NCBI GenBank assembly: GCA_907163375.1 | Contig: CAJQUW010006345.1 | Coordinates: 682,001 to 746,000 of the forward strand | Source of the DNA: Prostheceraeus crozeri | Lineage: Eukaryota > Platyhelminthes > Polycladida > Euryleptidae | DNA: 64,000 nucleotides | Direction: 5' to 3' | Part shown: positions 21,801 through 36,800 of the stretch, in pieces | Layout: every line of letters starts with the position of its first letter | Position numbering within the stretch: the stretch's first letter is position 1 | Translations under genes and position numbers: made by a program | The notes under the pieces: generated by a model | Database searches by the model: none | What the model was told of the DNA's origin: nothing | Seen by the model: only the letters and a program-made list of their open reading frames with translations

Positions 21801-24800
21801 TGGTCATGTGCACCATACAACGTAATGACAACAAAATTATTTTTTCTAGAAGCCCGTGTATTGATCATTGTAACAACTAGAAGCGTACTCTGAATTTCGC
21901 ATACACGTGTGACATATGAGCAGATCGACTTCTCTAATTTAATTTAAAGTGTAAATTTTGTAACTGAAATCGAAGTGCAACAAATTTCGCTTGCAAGTCA
22001 GCGACCGTTAGTTTTCTTGTTATGTATATTTCGTATGTCATTGTTTTTCTAATAATGACACGCGAAATAAGATCCACTTATGTTAACTGAATTTTGACAA
22101 GATTTTGATAGTCACTTGATAGTTACACAAATGCACATTCAGGCAATAATACCCATTATCTCGTAGTAAACATAGCCGTAAAATTAGAATGTAGAATTAG
22201 TCATAGTAAAATTACAGTATGCTGTCTGTATCTTTCTGAATAAGATGGAATTTCTACTATCAATTGAACAGCTGCCCTGTTTTCAAGACAAGCCTTTAAA
22301 ATACGACATGTTTTCAAACCCTGATTTAGATCCCAGAAACATCAGAGTGCGATCAAGCTTGTTGATAGGCGCTTAAATGTCATATTCAGTGATGCAGGCT
22401 TTGGATTTCAGGATTGACAACTAAACTTAAGGTAATGAAAAAGTTTTTTCAATAATGACATCGAATTCCATTAGTGACATTGAGATTTCAAATATAGGAA
22501 AGTGGAATTCAAAGGGAACTTACGATATCGATGGAGACAATAGGATTTCAAAAGTTTCATACGTTAAGAATTCCGGTTGCTAATTCCGGAGAATTAATTG
22601 GACTAACCAAGTTATAACGCATTGTTTTGACATTGAATCAAGGTTGCACATTAATTAAGCTGCGATTTACTTTAGATTTATTAATTAATAAAATTAAAGC
22701 TAGCAATTAATTACTTTTATTTCATTTTTAGATAAATTACTGGTATTTCAATCCTAGGGTCAATGGCTAAAGAACTTGAATGAGTCGAAATCCTAATTTC
22801 TTACTTTTGCAATCTTTAAATTCCACGCATTTTCATTCAGCATTGGGATGACCCTATTCCAAAAATTATTTTTTACAGGCAGCTACCGGTTGCATTATAT
22901 CTTTTATTACAAGCTACTTTTATTATTTTTTTAGAATCTTAACTATGATGTTTCGAAAAATTATTCATTTCTAGCAATTCAAGTAGCATAGCAATTCTTA
23001 ATATAATATTCAGTATTCAAGGAAGGCATATAAACGATTCAAATATGTTATGAACAGACGCGCGTATGAAATTGGTGAATAATTTCGATAACGTAGTGAA
23101 AAGAAATATACGAAATAACATTGTATTTTCGATATCAAACTGGGTGAGCGCCTTTCTTCCAAGTTTTTTATCCTGTCGTGCTGATTGTTTAGCAAAATTG
23201 TAGAACATTTTAAAAGTCTACTCGACCCATAGGTTTGAACCCAGGTCTCTCAAGAAAAGCAAACACTCTACCAGAAGGTCCTCGAATGGAAATTCAACAG
23301 AATGCATCCTCAGTATATGTACTATTCGGCATCGCATTACTTGCGTTACAATAACCGTTTATCTCGTCTAATATTACTGATCTTGAATGTACAAAGTTTG
23401 TATAGACCTATTGACACACAATGAAACTTTAGCTTATGTATGTGATAAATCAACTGTACTTGAATTATCTAAATATAGTGATCATTTATTGTCGAAGGAT
23501 CCTATGAGAAGATGACATGTGATCAAGAATAATTCGTTACAAACACTATCATTAGATTTGAGCTTCGAAATCGCTTGCAGACCGTTGAACACAACAAAAG
23601 TCCTGATACTGTTACGCCTCAGCAGCCATGAATAAATGTTTTACTTCCAAAATGTATGAATTTCCGATATGCAACATTTATTATGTGAACTAGGTTATTG
23701 ATGCTTTGCTATTTACAATCAGCTCATGGCTGCTACATTGATTGCTTAATACTAGAACTGTCTATTACTATAATCACGCGGGCAGATAAAACATTGTCTG
23801 TACTTATCTGAGAGTGACATATTAGCATTTCATTTGTGATGCAAGAGTCAGCGGTTTTTTGGCAATGAGTTTTCAAGAATTCGAAAAGGAAATTCTAATT
23901 GTAAAAAATATATAATTGTAAATGGTATTTCTATTAACCTTATTATTCGTACACCTACAGTCCTGCATGTCTATGTGATCAGCAAATAGCAGGGTTCATA
24001 CGGTCAGTCAGGTTCACGGACGACTTCGACTTCATTCAATTTCAATTGTCAGATAAAGTGATCTCTATTAGTGAACATACACATATTTTTGGGGAGCAAC
24101 TTTCCTAACAATATTATGACATTAAGTAAAGAAAAATCAATAATAATAACATATCTACTCACCACAGACACTGAAGAGGCCATGCATTCACAAAGTCGAA
24201 TATTGGAGCTGCCATGGTACTGCTGATGAGCAACAATTGCAAGAAAGTGTTATATTTACTGACTTGCGTTGCAGTGATTCGAGTATCGCAGTCTGAGAAG
24301 TCGAATAACCGAGAAAACCGCTCCTGTGGAAATCAATGGAAATAATTAAAATGAACGAAAATATGTTTCTACACATATCACAACAATTCGTAATTTACTA
24401 TGACAATCAAGACTTGATTAAATGTCGTCAATCAGTGTAGTTATTGTCATGTTGACATTACTTAATAAGCCATATGATCATGTTTTCTAGGGTCGCTTTC
24501 TTCTGAAATCACCGCATTTTCTCGAATAAAGCACATAAGTTATATGATTCTTTTTAACAGATAATTTATTCGCAGACATTTATCAGTAGGAAAGCTATCA
24601 TCATCAGCAACAACCACAGAATGATTCTGTGGTAACAACAATCAATATAACAAGGATGCAATATGCAGGACTTGATGAGATGAAAAATCAATACAAAATA
24701 AGTGGCTGTGAATATGACCAGAAAATGTCTCCGAATAAATTTATCTGTCAAAAGCTTAAGGCCTCTAACTGTCAATATGATTCTCTTTAAATTCTAATGT

Positions 24801-27800
24801 GGTTTTCCTTTTGTATATAAACATCAATATCAAAAATGCTATCGATTATTGGAAAACACATTTCAATCACAAAATCAGCTCTCATGCGTACGGACAGGTA
24901 ATGAAAATGTTTTTCGATCATGAAACTTCATGTCCCCTTTGAACGTCGAATATGTTGATGGAGTGTTTTTTCCAAAATATATAATTTAATTGACAATCAT
25001 CTTTACTGACAATCAGATAAACATTCAATTAAGCCTGAATTTTGAAAATTAACGAAAGAAAATTACTCACAAAATCACAACCTTTTGTGATACTGTTTAC
25101 AATGAAAAATTAAAAGCGACGTAAAATCTTAACAACACCGGTAAAGTTGGGTCTTAATTTTCCGGGGTTTGATTAGAATCTTTGAAGACTTTCTAGACAG
25201 CTTTGTTTGATTCAATTGTTTTCCTTTTTTATTTGTTCTTTCTTAATTGTATTCATTCCTCATCGACTTGTTTCGTTCTTTATTGCAATTCCTCCAATAA
25301 CAACTGTCAATTTTTTCTCATCTGCCTATGTGGCTTAAGTTCAACTCTCGTCGCTACTTTTGAAATTTAGGGTTTTAGGGCTTTTGTATTTTCCCAAAAC
25401 GTTTAGAAATCATTGATATCTCTGCGGAGCCGCCTTGTTAAAGGTGCAGTTCGGTCAAATTTTCAACCTTGTCTCAATGGGTTCTTCTTTACATGATAGT
25501 CAATCTAGCGAACTTTGACGCACCTCTGATTCCTCAATTAGCCGCAATCATTAACTCAAGGAGATGAGATGACGTCACACGTGCCAGTTATCTGATACGC
25601 CACTGTTAGCATGCTAGGGGACGAATTAGTTAGGCGCAAGAGGATCAACGCACAGGGGGAAAATGAACTGAAGGAAATGCGAGATCCAAAGTTATTGACA
25701 GGAAGTTACTTGTTTATGTTTCTGAACACACACAAAATGTCTAGAATGGCACAAGACTGCATATACATGTGCACAAACAAAACGGACGATCCTAAGAAAC
25801 TTGCCTTCTACAGCATTCTGAAAGACAGAAAAATTGAATGTGATGTGTAGTAGCATTGCACGAGCTCATATTGAACCGACGAGGCACAGTGCTACATATT
25901 CTGAACGCTTCAAATAAAATGATAAAATAAAATATCTAAGATACACACAAACTGTCATGCTGAAGGAATATTGCAAAATCAGACAGCCTTTACTCCATTT
26001 GAGTAAGGAGACTGCACCATGCTTGAAAATGGGACGCAAATCAGTTGAAATTTTCTCTCGCTAAAAGACGTACATGTTCTACAAAAACTGAATGAAAGTC
26101 AGACCAAATTTGAGATGATGCTATCAGCTAATTCTCGAGAAGACGTCAGATTGCTTCAGATGAAATGGATATGGATTTCGATAGTTACCATGTGATGCGT
26201 GACTCTTCAGAATGTGAGGAGAGTCAAGCTGCTCCAGTTCGCCTAGCGTTTGATGCTCCAGATAATTACTTTTTGTGTTGATTTGCAGTAACGGCATATT
26301 TCTTGTAGTCATCCTATATTTCTGATGCATTAAATGTACAGAGAGAAATTAGTTGTTGCATTTTGCCTCTCGTAGGTGTGAGTGTGTTGAATCGTAATCA
26401 GCCACATGTGCTTCATTTTATTTTCATCGGATGCATCCCATCTCAGTCAAGAATAATCTAGTTACCTTAGGTCCGTTCAAAAATTTGCTTGCTTGCATGC
26501 CATACAGGGTTCCTCCATCATCCAACCACAGCGAACCTCCTGTCTAGTGCACGGCTCTCTGCTTCTCAGTAAGCAGGAATCGGTAACTGTGACGTCATCA
26601 TGAATCTTTCTGAAATTAATTTCTGAATTCGTTTCTGAAATTAACCGAACTACACCTTTAAGTTCAGCATTGTCTACAGAGGTCGACAAACGTTTACCTC
26701 TGAAGTTAGCGTGTAGAGTTTGTTTTCTTTGGCATCTGTGACCTACTTCCTACAAAGGATGCAGATAGTGGTTGATCGGCTGTTTCTCCCTCAGTCCTTT
26801 GTAGAAATCTGCAATGTGAAGCATAGACCTGCCTTAAAGATCTATTTAATGAACTAAATGTACAATCCCTCTATAAGATGCTGGTAAGAGTTACTTGCAG
26901 AGGCGATAAAAATACAGTTGCTAAAGGACATCGCCGTAAAGATTCCCGTTTTTTAGTTTTGAGTTTCAAAGATGAGATTGGTGGGGTATTGATGTCTAAA
27001 GTGAAATTCATATTGTCGTCGTTCCGAAAGCGAAAATTCATACTTGCAAGGATCTCCAAATAGGAATAAAAATGATCTATTAAGTCGTATTATTAAGCGG
27101 ATTTCTATTGATCAACCGATACCACTCTGGCAGTAAAATAAACTTTTGCATATTGCATCCGAAGACATAAGTCGATTGACTGTTTGACTGTTTAAGCTTC
27201 ATATTCTGCATACTGGGGTTCAGATGATTCGTCGACTGCAGAAAATGTATAACTGCTATGAAGAATCTCAAAGTTAGTAATTCATTTGCTTTCACCCTTC
27301 TTTACAACTTCTCATTTATTGTCTATCAAACAAAATTTAAAACAGTGCATAACTTCAGTTTCAGGAGCATCACATACGAATTGAACTCTTGGCATGGTGT
27401 ATCGTCCTATCCCCATTATTACGACTTCCTCATGCATGTCCGCTTCACGTATTGCCTCGCTGATCAACCACCAGCTCTCACATTACAATGGAACTTCATG
27501 ATTAAGTGATGGTTCATTGTCTACCGCCTGAGATCAGTATTGTAGTTCATGTAACTCTGTAACTCGGTCAACTACACAGTCATTTCTGGTTCAGGATTGT
27601 ACTGAAATAACCCTTTTCATTTCGATAAACACAATGAGAGCTTTTGTAGATGTTGTGCAAAATGCTTCACAAACAAGGCCAGCTGCTTTAATTTCTATTT
27701 ATTCACAAAAGACTCTAGTGATGTTCGATAACCTTTTACAGGGCCAAATGGATGTGACATTTGATCACGCATTGCAAAACAAAATTCGACAGAAGGATGT

Positions 27801-30800
27801 TGTCCTCAGACTTGAACAATTTAAGCACAAAATTCCTGGACAGCCGAAAATGCTTCGTTCCGCCTTCAAGGATCCCAAAAGGGCTCGTCAGTGCGACTCG
27901 GAATGACCTAAATCGGCTTAAATGTTTAAAATGGTTGAACAAGGTGAAGGACTGTACAAAAATGTACTCTGTTTATTTACCTTGGCTTTGGCGTGAGGCT
28001 GATAATAAGGTTGCAGAGTGCCAATTCACCTGGGCGTACTATTGAAAATGTCCTCGGATTTGAAATTTCAGCACAAAATTTCTTAGCAGCCGTAGACGTT
28101 GTGCTTCACCATATAATTAAGGGCTCATCGGTAGGAATCAGAATGGCCTCAACGCGACGATTAAACGTAGAGCAGCCTGCTGTGAAGTCCTTCAGCCTGT
28201 TCAGTCATTCCAGATATTTCAAGCTAGTTTGAGCCATTCTGTCTGAGTCACTTTGACAAACCCTTGTATGGAGAAACACGTAGTCTATGACTGTCAAGCA
28301 AATTTCTGCCTAAACTGTCTGAGGACATTATATTCTATTCTATGTCCAGGCGAACGGGCACTCTGGAATCTGATAAACAATATTTATCGTGGATAAAAGC
28401 ACATTTCTAAAAAAATGAGTCCAAGGAAGATTAAATACCATATACTGAAAAACTTGGACAGCTGCACAATCAACAAGGTAATTACCTGTTTTGGGAGAGC
28501 TCGGAATCGCATGACAAAAGTGCCTAGAATTAGTGCCACATCACGAAGCAAAATTAGACCTGTCAGCGCCACTGAAATGCAAATGAATAATTCCCAGTGA
28601 GACCTCAAAAATCATCATCATTTACATTTCAAATTGCTAACTAAAATATTGACATCGGTAATTGGATGTAAAAAACATATACTTGAAGACTCGCAATATT
28701 AACTGCTCGAAGAACTAAGTGCTTAATAATGATTCAGGGTTCGAAAGCAGAGTAGTCGAATTTTCCAGGAAGTTATGGCAAAAATTCCAAGAGGCTTTAG
28801 ACAAATTTCAAAAAAGAATAAGGCTAAATGTTGCGAATCCTCACTGAATCACTGTTCATCGAAACCCTTAAACATAAAATATAACTTAAGAACTATAACT
28901 TATAACTTTCATGAAAATATTAATTCCCGATCAGCACATATCGTAATCAAACATTACACAGGTGAGATCAATTTTACGATGGACAAGAAATTTGAACCTG
29001 CAGCGTACATTAATCAAAATTTTTAAAGAAAACCGCAAGCAACAGATAAGTCAACAATTTGAAATTAGCTACATGCTGATGTGACTTCCTCGCTGAAAAA
29101 ATTGAAAATCAAAATACATAGCGCATTGCGTAACAACAAATAAAAATAGCATGTTTTAAAGCTTTTGGTTTTCACCGAGATTGAACAACCTTGTGATAAG
29201 AATAGGTAGTTGCCCTATAGATTTCAGCATCAGCAACATGCATGAGTGTGAGATCAAATTCACGTGCAAAAGATGTGCGATTGCAATAACTTGAACGCCC
29301 GACCATAAAAAATATGAAGGTTCACACAATCATAGTAGAGCCGCAATTAATTACTAGCATTAATCCTACATCAAGCCCCTCAAGCTATCTATAGAAGACC
29401 TGCGTTCACGTTCATCCAAAAAGAAGGTTTATCTTCAAAAATGTCTCCTTGTCTGTACGGCGAAGACGTCGATAAATTACGTAATGAACTTTTTTCTGCT
29501 GCTAGACTGTCCATTTCTCATCAAAGGCGATGGGCCACTTCTGATCACCTATTTTTTTCCTCTAATATCCACTACCTTTCAAAGGTTTTCTCATGTGCTT
29601 GGAATTATGTATTTCCCCTATTCATGATTCTTCTATGTATATTATGATAAGAATTCCTTGCAGTAACTAAGTTTTGGGGATACCACAAACAAGTCCTCCA
29701 GCGGCGTTAAGGCATACAGTCGATTGCGAGCAATAGAGCAGCAAGTGTTTTATTGGACTAGGTATCAACTCGAAATGCACGTCAACATAAATGCTTCGCT
29801 CAAACCATGATGACGGATGCGCTCAAACTATGCCTAAAAGGAGGAAAGTCGGAAGACCGTCCGCAATTGAACATACGCTAATTAGATTAAGATGTTGGTC
29901 ACATGTATAGAAACAATCGATTTTTCTTTCTACACGATGATTTGACATATCCAGACTTGCTTCAAGCAAAAAACTCACGGATTTCATGGATAACTAGATC
30001 GTTCCGGCGAGCCTCCATAAGACATTCCAACAATTTTTGGAGAATGCGAGAAGCCATACTGAAGTCTCCAGAAATAATGAGTGTCGATGTCCAGTCACAA
30101 TAAAAAAAGCGCTGTTACAAATATGCAACGCTCTTCGGAGTTACCGGCCTACAGCTCACGAGGACGTTTATGATGCATTGATTAGTAAATTTTTACTAAT
30201 ATGACATCAATCATAAATTTAGCCTATACTTGGGAAGAAATGTTTAAGTGGAAGTTAACGAGCTTGCACTTAGCAAATATGACTTGGTTGAAAGTGGGGA
30301 GGCCGAATGTGTACATGCAAGCCAGCTGGTTGTGTACACAAGTGATGAATTCAGTAGCAATCAAACTCACTAAACAGCCTTTACTATCTCCGTGCATGAG
30401 TTGAATGAGTGGTACGACACTGCAACACTTCCGTGTCTATTACTTCCTGACAATTTTCCAGCAGATGCAGGAAATCGAGGAGTCACACGAGCTCTGATGA
30501 TTCAATAAATCTCAGCCAATTAACAGTTAAATGCTAGAATTGTCAATTTGAAAATATGAAGCAAATTTTTTTCAATTTTTTCGCTTCTTTATTTTGATTT
30601 ACGCTAAAGCATGCAAACCCGAATATTTGAATTCAGATTCCCAGATAACTGAATTCCGCATCCAAATCATCACATATGATTGCGATACTGAGATATAACT
30701 TCCATAAGATTGCAACAAATGGCTTTCATACTTGTGTAGAACAATAAAGAATAGGTTTTTAATGAGAGAAAGGCATACATTTTCACGAATAGTCGAAACA

Positions 30801-33800
30801 TAGCAAAATCCCATTGAAAATGGCACCATGGTGTCGGAGAAACAATTGTCACACTTCAGAAAAGACAGTAGTAACATGAAAAGCAACTAAGAAATTTGCA
30901 CGTTGACCGATCTAAAAAACGAGGCATGAGGGCGAATCTGCACGCACACGCTCGTAACACCAACATACTATGCTTTTAAGACATATCTGTTCCTAACTTT
31001 TTTCTCTTTACACGCACTTATTAATGATAGACTTGAAAATATACCATGGAGCAATACAATACAAATAGCAGTAAGAGGCATTCAAAATCAATAGATGAAT
31101 TATTCTCAATTCATACAGGTGTGATATGTGTGCCCATATCTACGTGTATAAGTTGACAGTGGAAGAAGCAGCCTTTGCCACTTTGCAAGCATTTGTCTTC
31201 ATGCATGCAATACACAATGTGCATGATCTTATTCTTCACGCTGTCATCGCCATCACTAAAAAATGCAAGTTATCTTATTTCCTTTCTTTCATTGCTTTTA
31301 CAATGTATGTGCATGTATGCGGGTAACTCAATACATCTGCTAGGTATCTTACTACAATTACGGTCTTTAGCGTTGATTTCGCTAAGTGGTTTTCGAAAAT
31401 GAGTGATTTCATCGCGCACGTTTTCGAATCTTGAGACTTAATGATTCAGACCGAGAAAAGTATGAAAACTTCTAGTCTTGCATTCTCTTTCATCATTCAT
31501 CTTCCTAAGTAGTAAAGTAATACACCTTCACTGTCGAAACATCTCTTCATCTAGAGCGTGAAAAGAATGTTACAAATGAGTGAGAACTGTAATAGCACGA
31601 TAGATTGATCGCAACAAGAAATTGTCTTCCTCTCCACACAAAAACTGTATCAAACGGATAGCAGACGAGGAACAGTTTTGAATTGTCTTAACTCACAGAG
31701 GGTGATAGTTTCCTTACAACAAAATGTGATTTCATCGAGTGATAGGAAATATTCTACTTCACTGATTTGAGGAAGAAATATACTTGAAGGAAATGGTAAT
31801 TGTTGTTAAGATTCAGTCTTTCTAAACGGCGATCAATTGAGAGAATGACATGAAACACTGAGTTATGAATATCTTCAGGTAGAAATCTACTCATCAGCGT
31901 ACATGCGATGTGTAATAATGTAGAACAGTGATTCTCAGCAACTCCGAAACCCCATGTTTTCTTCATTATTGATCGATACACGAAATCAGACGGCAGTTTT
32001 CGCGGTGCCACATACAACAGTCATTCTGTATCACTTTCAATCTTGTTGTATGTCGAATTTCATCATAATATCATTCGACATATCTTTCCAATACTATTTA
32101 GGCATCTGAAATATTACAATTTCTTCGATTATATTACCATCCTTCACAAGTTTCAATGTAACATTGTGAGCTCGCGTAACACAGAGTATGCAGTCGTCAA
32201 GACGTTAGGACTACGAGAGAGCGGATCGTTGATAGAGAAAAAATATGAGGTTGGACATCTATAGCGCGAATTTAGGGATTACTTCCGATCATCAGACTAT
32301 AGTAAAAGAATAAAAACTTAAAAGTATATTTCCATCCAGGGATCGCAATTGACCCAAGAAAAAAACGGAAAATCGGGAAAACCCGGGGTTTGAATGCATA
32401 AATTTGAAATATTTACATTAGACTTATTTTGCAAAAAACGGAAAAGACGGAAAATTGCGATCCCTGCTTCTACCATTATGTTAGCGTCGAATCTTCAACT
32501 AGACATTTGTCATCTAACATTATCACACAGACAGGACATGAAGAAGGTCATAATGTTGCAAAAAGTACGCTGATCACTTGCTGTCATGTAAATAAGTAGA
32601 AAAGATCCATCTTAATTGCAATGACTGTGTCGTTTGCAGATGACAAGATTTCAGATCATGCGAATTGGGTAAGACCGTCATCCTTTACTGGTAATCGGCA
32701 GATCGATTGACATCTTAAAAATTCACATCTTGCGCCGTGTTATTATTGAATAGATAAATCCCCTCAAATTTCCTCAACTAGACTAAAGAATCGTTATCTC
32801 ACAATCTGGTGTCATTCATCACAACAGATAAAAGTGAATTCAAATGGCTAATGGAAAATATTACCGTTCATCTTCCTAAGTATCCATCTTAAGAATATTT
32901 TACAATGAGCTGCTGACATTCGATTTGTACTAATACTTATTGGCCGCTTAACAGGATTTTATATTGCAGATGCAGTAACTATATACTAAAGTATATACCA
33001 GAGTTGGAGGGGGTTCCCTGCCTGAAACAGCCAGTCACCGGGTCGACATTTATTGTCTGAAATTTAGAATACATGTATTTTCCTCACTTGATCATTTGAA
33101 TTCCTTGAATCACTTTGTGTGTTGGCATATCAGCATAATTCTTAAGCAATAAAATGAAATAAATACCGGCATATGACGGAATATTTCATTAATAAAAGAG
33201 CCTGTTTAAAGACTTTATCAATTATCTGATAATGCACCGACAAATTAAGTGACTCCTTGGCCCACTCACTCATCTAAGGAAATTTGGTAAGATATGGCGG
33301 GCACAATCCAGCTCAGCATCAAGGATCGTGAGGGGGAAAGACTTTGCATGTAAAGGAAAATTGCTGGATAGATTACATGCTTTCTCGACTAGTTTGATTA
33401 CATTAGAGAATGATCCTCTTCCATTGACAGGTAATTCATTCGGCCAAATCCTATGTGCGGAAATGCATGCTTTAACCTGAGTTAACGCAAATCTTGAATT
33501 GATTAAGCAATTGAGGATGAAGTCTGGTCAAACAGCACATTGTTGCTTGTCGACACTATATGCTGCAAATGTGCTTCTTTAAAATGGAAGTGGCAACTAC
33601 ATCACGCGGAGATGATGTTAAGCAATATAAAGAGCGGCCCGGCTCCACCTCTACCACACACACAGCATCTTTCAACAATGTATTTAATTTGACGGTATTA
33701 GATTTGCAGAGTTACTCTGGGTATGGGAATTACCACGTGGTGTGATGTGGAAATGGTGTGGTGTTTTTCTAAGGGACACCTGTGAAACGCTACAAGTAAA

Positions 33801-36800
33801 AGTGTATCAGAGGTGTCATACCATGACCAGAGGAGTAATTGAAGCATAGTCGTCTGCCACGTTACTGGACGACATCAGTTTAAGTAATATCAACTGGAGA
33901 TAGCAGTATTTAAAATCTATTTAATGGCTTAGCGATGGTCTGATGATGGAATTCCAGCAATTCAAGTTAAACTTGTAGCTTTGTCATGGCACATTCAGGA
34001 TGGGCATCATTGAAGTGTGTGTTTGAAAGGCGTATGACTGAATCGAGTGGAGTTCACGAAAACTTATCAATAGATCCAAACGCTCAGGGTTTGGGAATTT
34101 ACAAACTAGCATCTACATGCATGTACGTGCAGACGGTGGTCGCAATTGCTACCTGAGTAATTAAAGTAATGTTGCATCTCAAATGCAAATCATTCATAAA
34201 AAATTCTCTCACTAAATTCCTAGTTCCTTTGGTGGTCTCAGTGGCACAGTGGTTAAGTGCTTGGCCTAGCTTCTGGTCCAGAGGTCGAGCCCCGAAAGTG
34301 TCCTTGGAAGTTGTCAGGAAGGGCATCCGAACTTAAAGATCACAACGCTCTAGATCAGCGGTTCTCAAACTCTGGGTAAATACCCAAAGTTGGGTAAAAT
34401 TAGAATATTTTTTGGGTAAGGAATGAATTTTTAAATAAAGTGAGATTAAGTAAGGTCAATTTCTTTATTCCATTGCCTTACCAGATAGACTAAGGGCGTA
34501 GATCGACTGAGGGAGCTCCATTCTCTCATTGTTAGCGCGCGCGGCATACATGATACGATACTATTGTAGCTGCCTAACTTACGACACTGATTCACGAACA
34601 TTTTCAAGAGCTTCAAGCAGTGCTAGAACATTACTGTCCAAAAGCACAGCGTAACACAGATGTCTGGGTTAAGCAGCCATTTGCTTCTTGTGAATCATGT
34701 ATCGACGACAGTGATGGTATAGAAGACGAATTCGTCCAACTACGAGCCGATGAGGAAAGTAAGGAGGAGTTTTCGAGTCAAGAACTTCCGGCGCTTTGGT
34801 TGTCAATAAGTGAAGTTTATCCACAACTGTTCCAAAGAGCTCTGAAAGTTTTGCTGCCTTTCGCGACCACATATCTGTGTGAGTCTGGTTTTTCAGCTTT
34901 CTTTCATATGAAAGATAAATATCGAGTGCGCCTACCAGCAATTTCTGACCTGAGGCTGGATCTATCAAAGATATCAGTATTGATCATCTGATCTCCAAGA
35001 AACAATTACACTCTTCTCACTGACAGGATTCAATGGAACAATTTTTGATTAGTTGAACTTTGATAGTCTAGTTTTGTGTTTACATATGCTGTATATACTC
35101 GTATGTATTATTCTGATAGCTTATTTTGCATGTTTCAGATTGCATTGTGTAAAATAAGATAAAGATTATTGTAAAATATTGTTTTATAGTTCAGTTCTGG
35201 CTCCTGAATACATTGTAGAAAATAGCGGGTAATTGGTAGTCTCGGTGTACAAAGTGGGTAATCTCGATAAAAAGTTTGAGAACCGCTGCTCGAGATTAAT
35301 GTCTGACTATGTCAGCACCGTCCAAGCCCCCAGTATGGGGAGTAGTGAAGTTAAACCATTCATTTCACTTATATCCTTGGTTTGCAATACAGAGATATGA
35401 TATCATCGGGACGATCATACATCCGAGATAAAGATTCATGCATGTATATACATGTAAGAGATATATGTTGTACGTATTATGCGAAAATACTGTATAAAAT
35501 AATACATTCTCATATAAAATAATACATTCACATGGGAATTCCCATAAGATTAATAAGGAGATTGTCTGGGTAGTGAGACCACCGTGAGAATCAAACAGGG
35601 AAATTGCGTTCCACGTATCTCGGGATATTTGTCGGTGACGGCCACTGTCGATTATAAATTCAAAGTACGTGTATAAGAGAAAAATGATGTAAAGTCACCG
35701 TGCCGAAAACATTGGATTATTTCTTCACGCCAATACCTTTTATGTGAAATAACAAACTTCAACTGTATTATGTAGAAGTAGCTTATATTGCATGATTGCA
35801 AACCGTGATCTGCTCTTTTGTAATCATCTACGTAGGAACGCAATCAAAATTCTATACATCGGATAGTATACATTGATGCTTCCCGGGTGTCTGAGTGCTT
35901 GAAAAGGCCCCAAACATTCTCTATTTTCACCGGGTTTTCAGGTCGCTGTGTATCCTGAACTAAGTGATTTATCAACAATTGGTCTTAGCGATGCATGAAA
36001 TGTGCAGCTCACTTGGGGCTTTTAACTTCTTCAACACTGACGACGCTCTTGCTATGCGCAAGTGGTTTCATAAAATCATCGTCTGACTATGCTTTCATGA
36101 TCACTTTTGTTGTTATTAGAACAACGCGGCAGTGCTATAATCAACATAATATTGTCTTTTATCGTGCACCGTAGCTATAATTCAATGTGTTAAATTTATG
36201 GTAAGATGGTTTGTTATTTGCAATGCCTACGCGTGTGTATGTATGACACATAGTGATGCTGAAATAACTGATGAAAATCTCTTTTCCGTAAGTTAACTAT
36301 ATCATAAGTGAATATAGACCTTCTTAGTCTGAGAGTCGCAAATAAAGATATAACATCGAAAGACACCTCAACCGAAGGATTGCGGAGACTTCATATTGCT
36401 TTCGTCTTTTTAAGTAAAATATTCTCTGAATAAGTCTTCAGACAAAAAGACTAAGTGCGCAAGTCTCGAAAACTAAGCTTAGAATTCATATACCTTTAAA
36501 TGTATAGAATTAGATTACTGAAGTTTCTTTTCATTCTATCATTTAGTATCCCCTTCTCTACAATCTACTAAATGTCTTTGACCATTCATTGAGGATCAGA
36601 CAGCAGCTTCCTCCTACAGTGCTTCAAACAACTTTTACTGAAAATTAGAAAATACAAAATAAAAATGTAGGTATTCAACCCGACACACTTGCGGACACAG
36701 ACTTTGTCAAGTGTATACAAAGTGCAGAAATCATCAGGCAAGTATGGACAGAACAATGCTACACCTGAGTGCCACTATTTCATCGTTGCATCAATGATAA

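Larger units (their letters stand above)
15880..24162 (-). other. CRLS1 intron 5
   Basis: 8.3 kb holding a CR1/L2-like LINE (15985-17893) split by hAT copy 2, a second LINE relic (18220-19692) and a tRNA-like sequence (23221-23285). 17894-18219 and 19693-23220 are AT-rich with no feature I recognise apart from a short CT run near 20808. Confidence 0.7.
24324..28485 (-). other. CRLS1 intron 4
   Basis: Holds a TTAA-flanked element (25442-26657) and a short ACCGCATTTTCTCG-type repeat (24511-24534). 26662-28485 has several 80-95 codon open frames (for example 27634-27906 on the + strand) whose products match nothing I know and which have no splice or motif support. Confidence 0.6.

Noticed and set aside
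27634-28045. Overlapping + strand frames of 90-94 codons in CRLS1 intron 4
   Set aside because: No domain, no consistent splice signals, codon pattern like surrounding AT-rich DNA.
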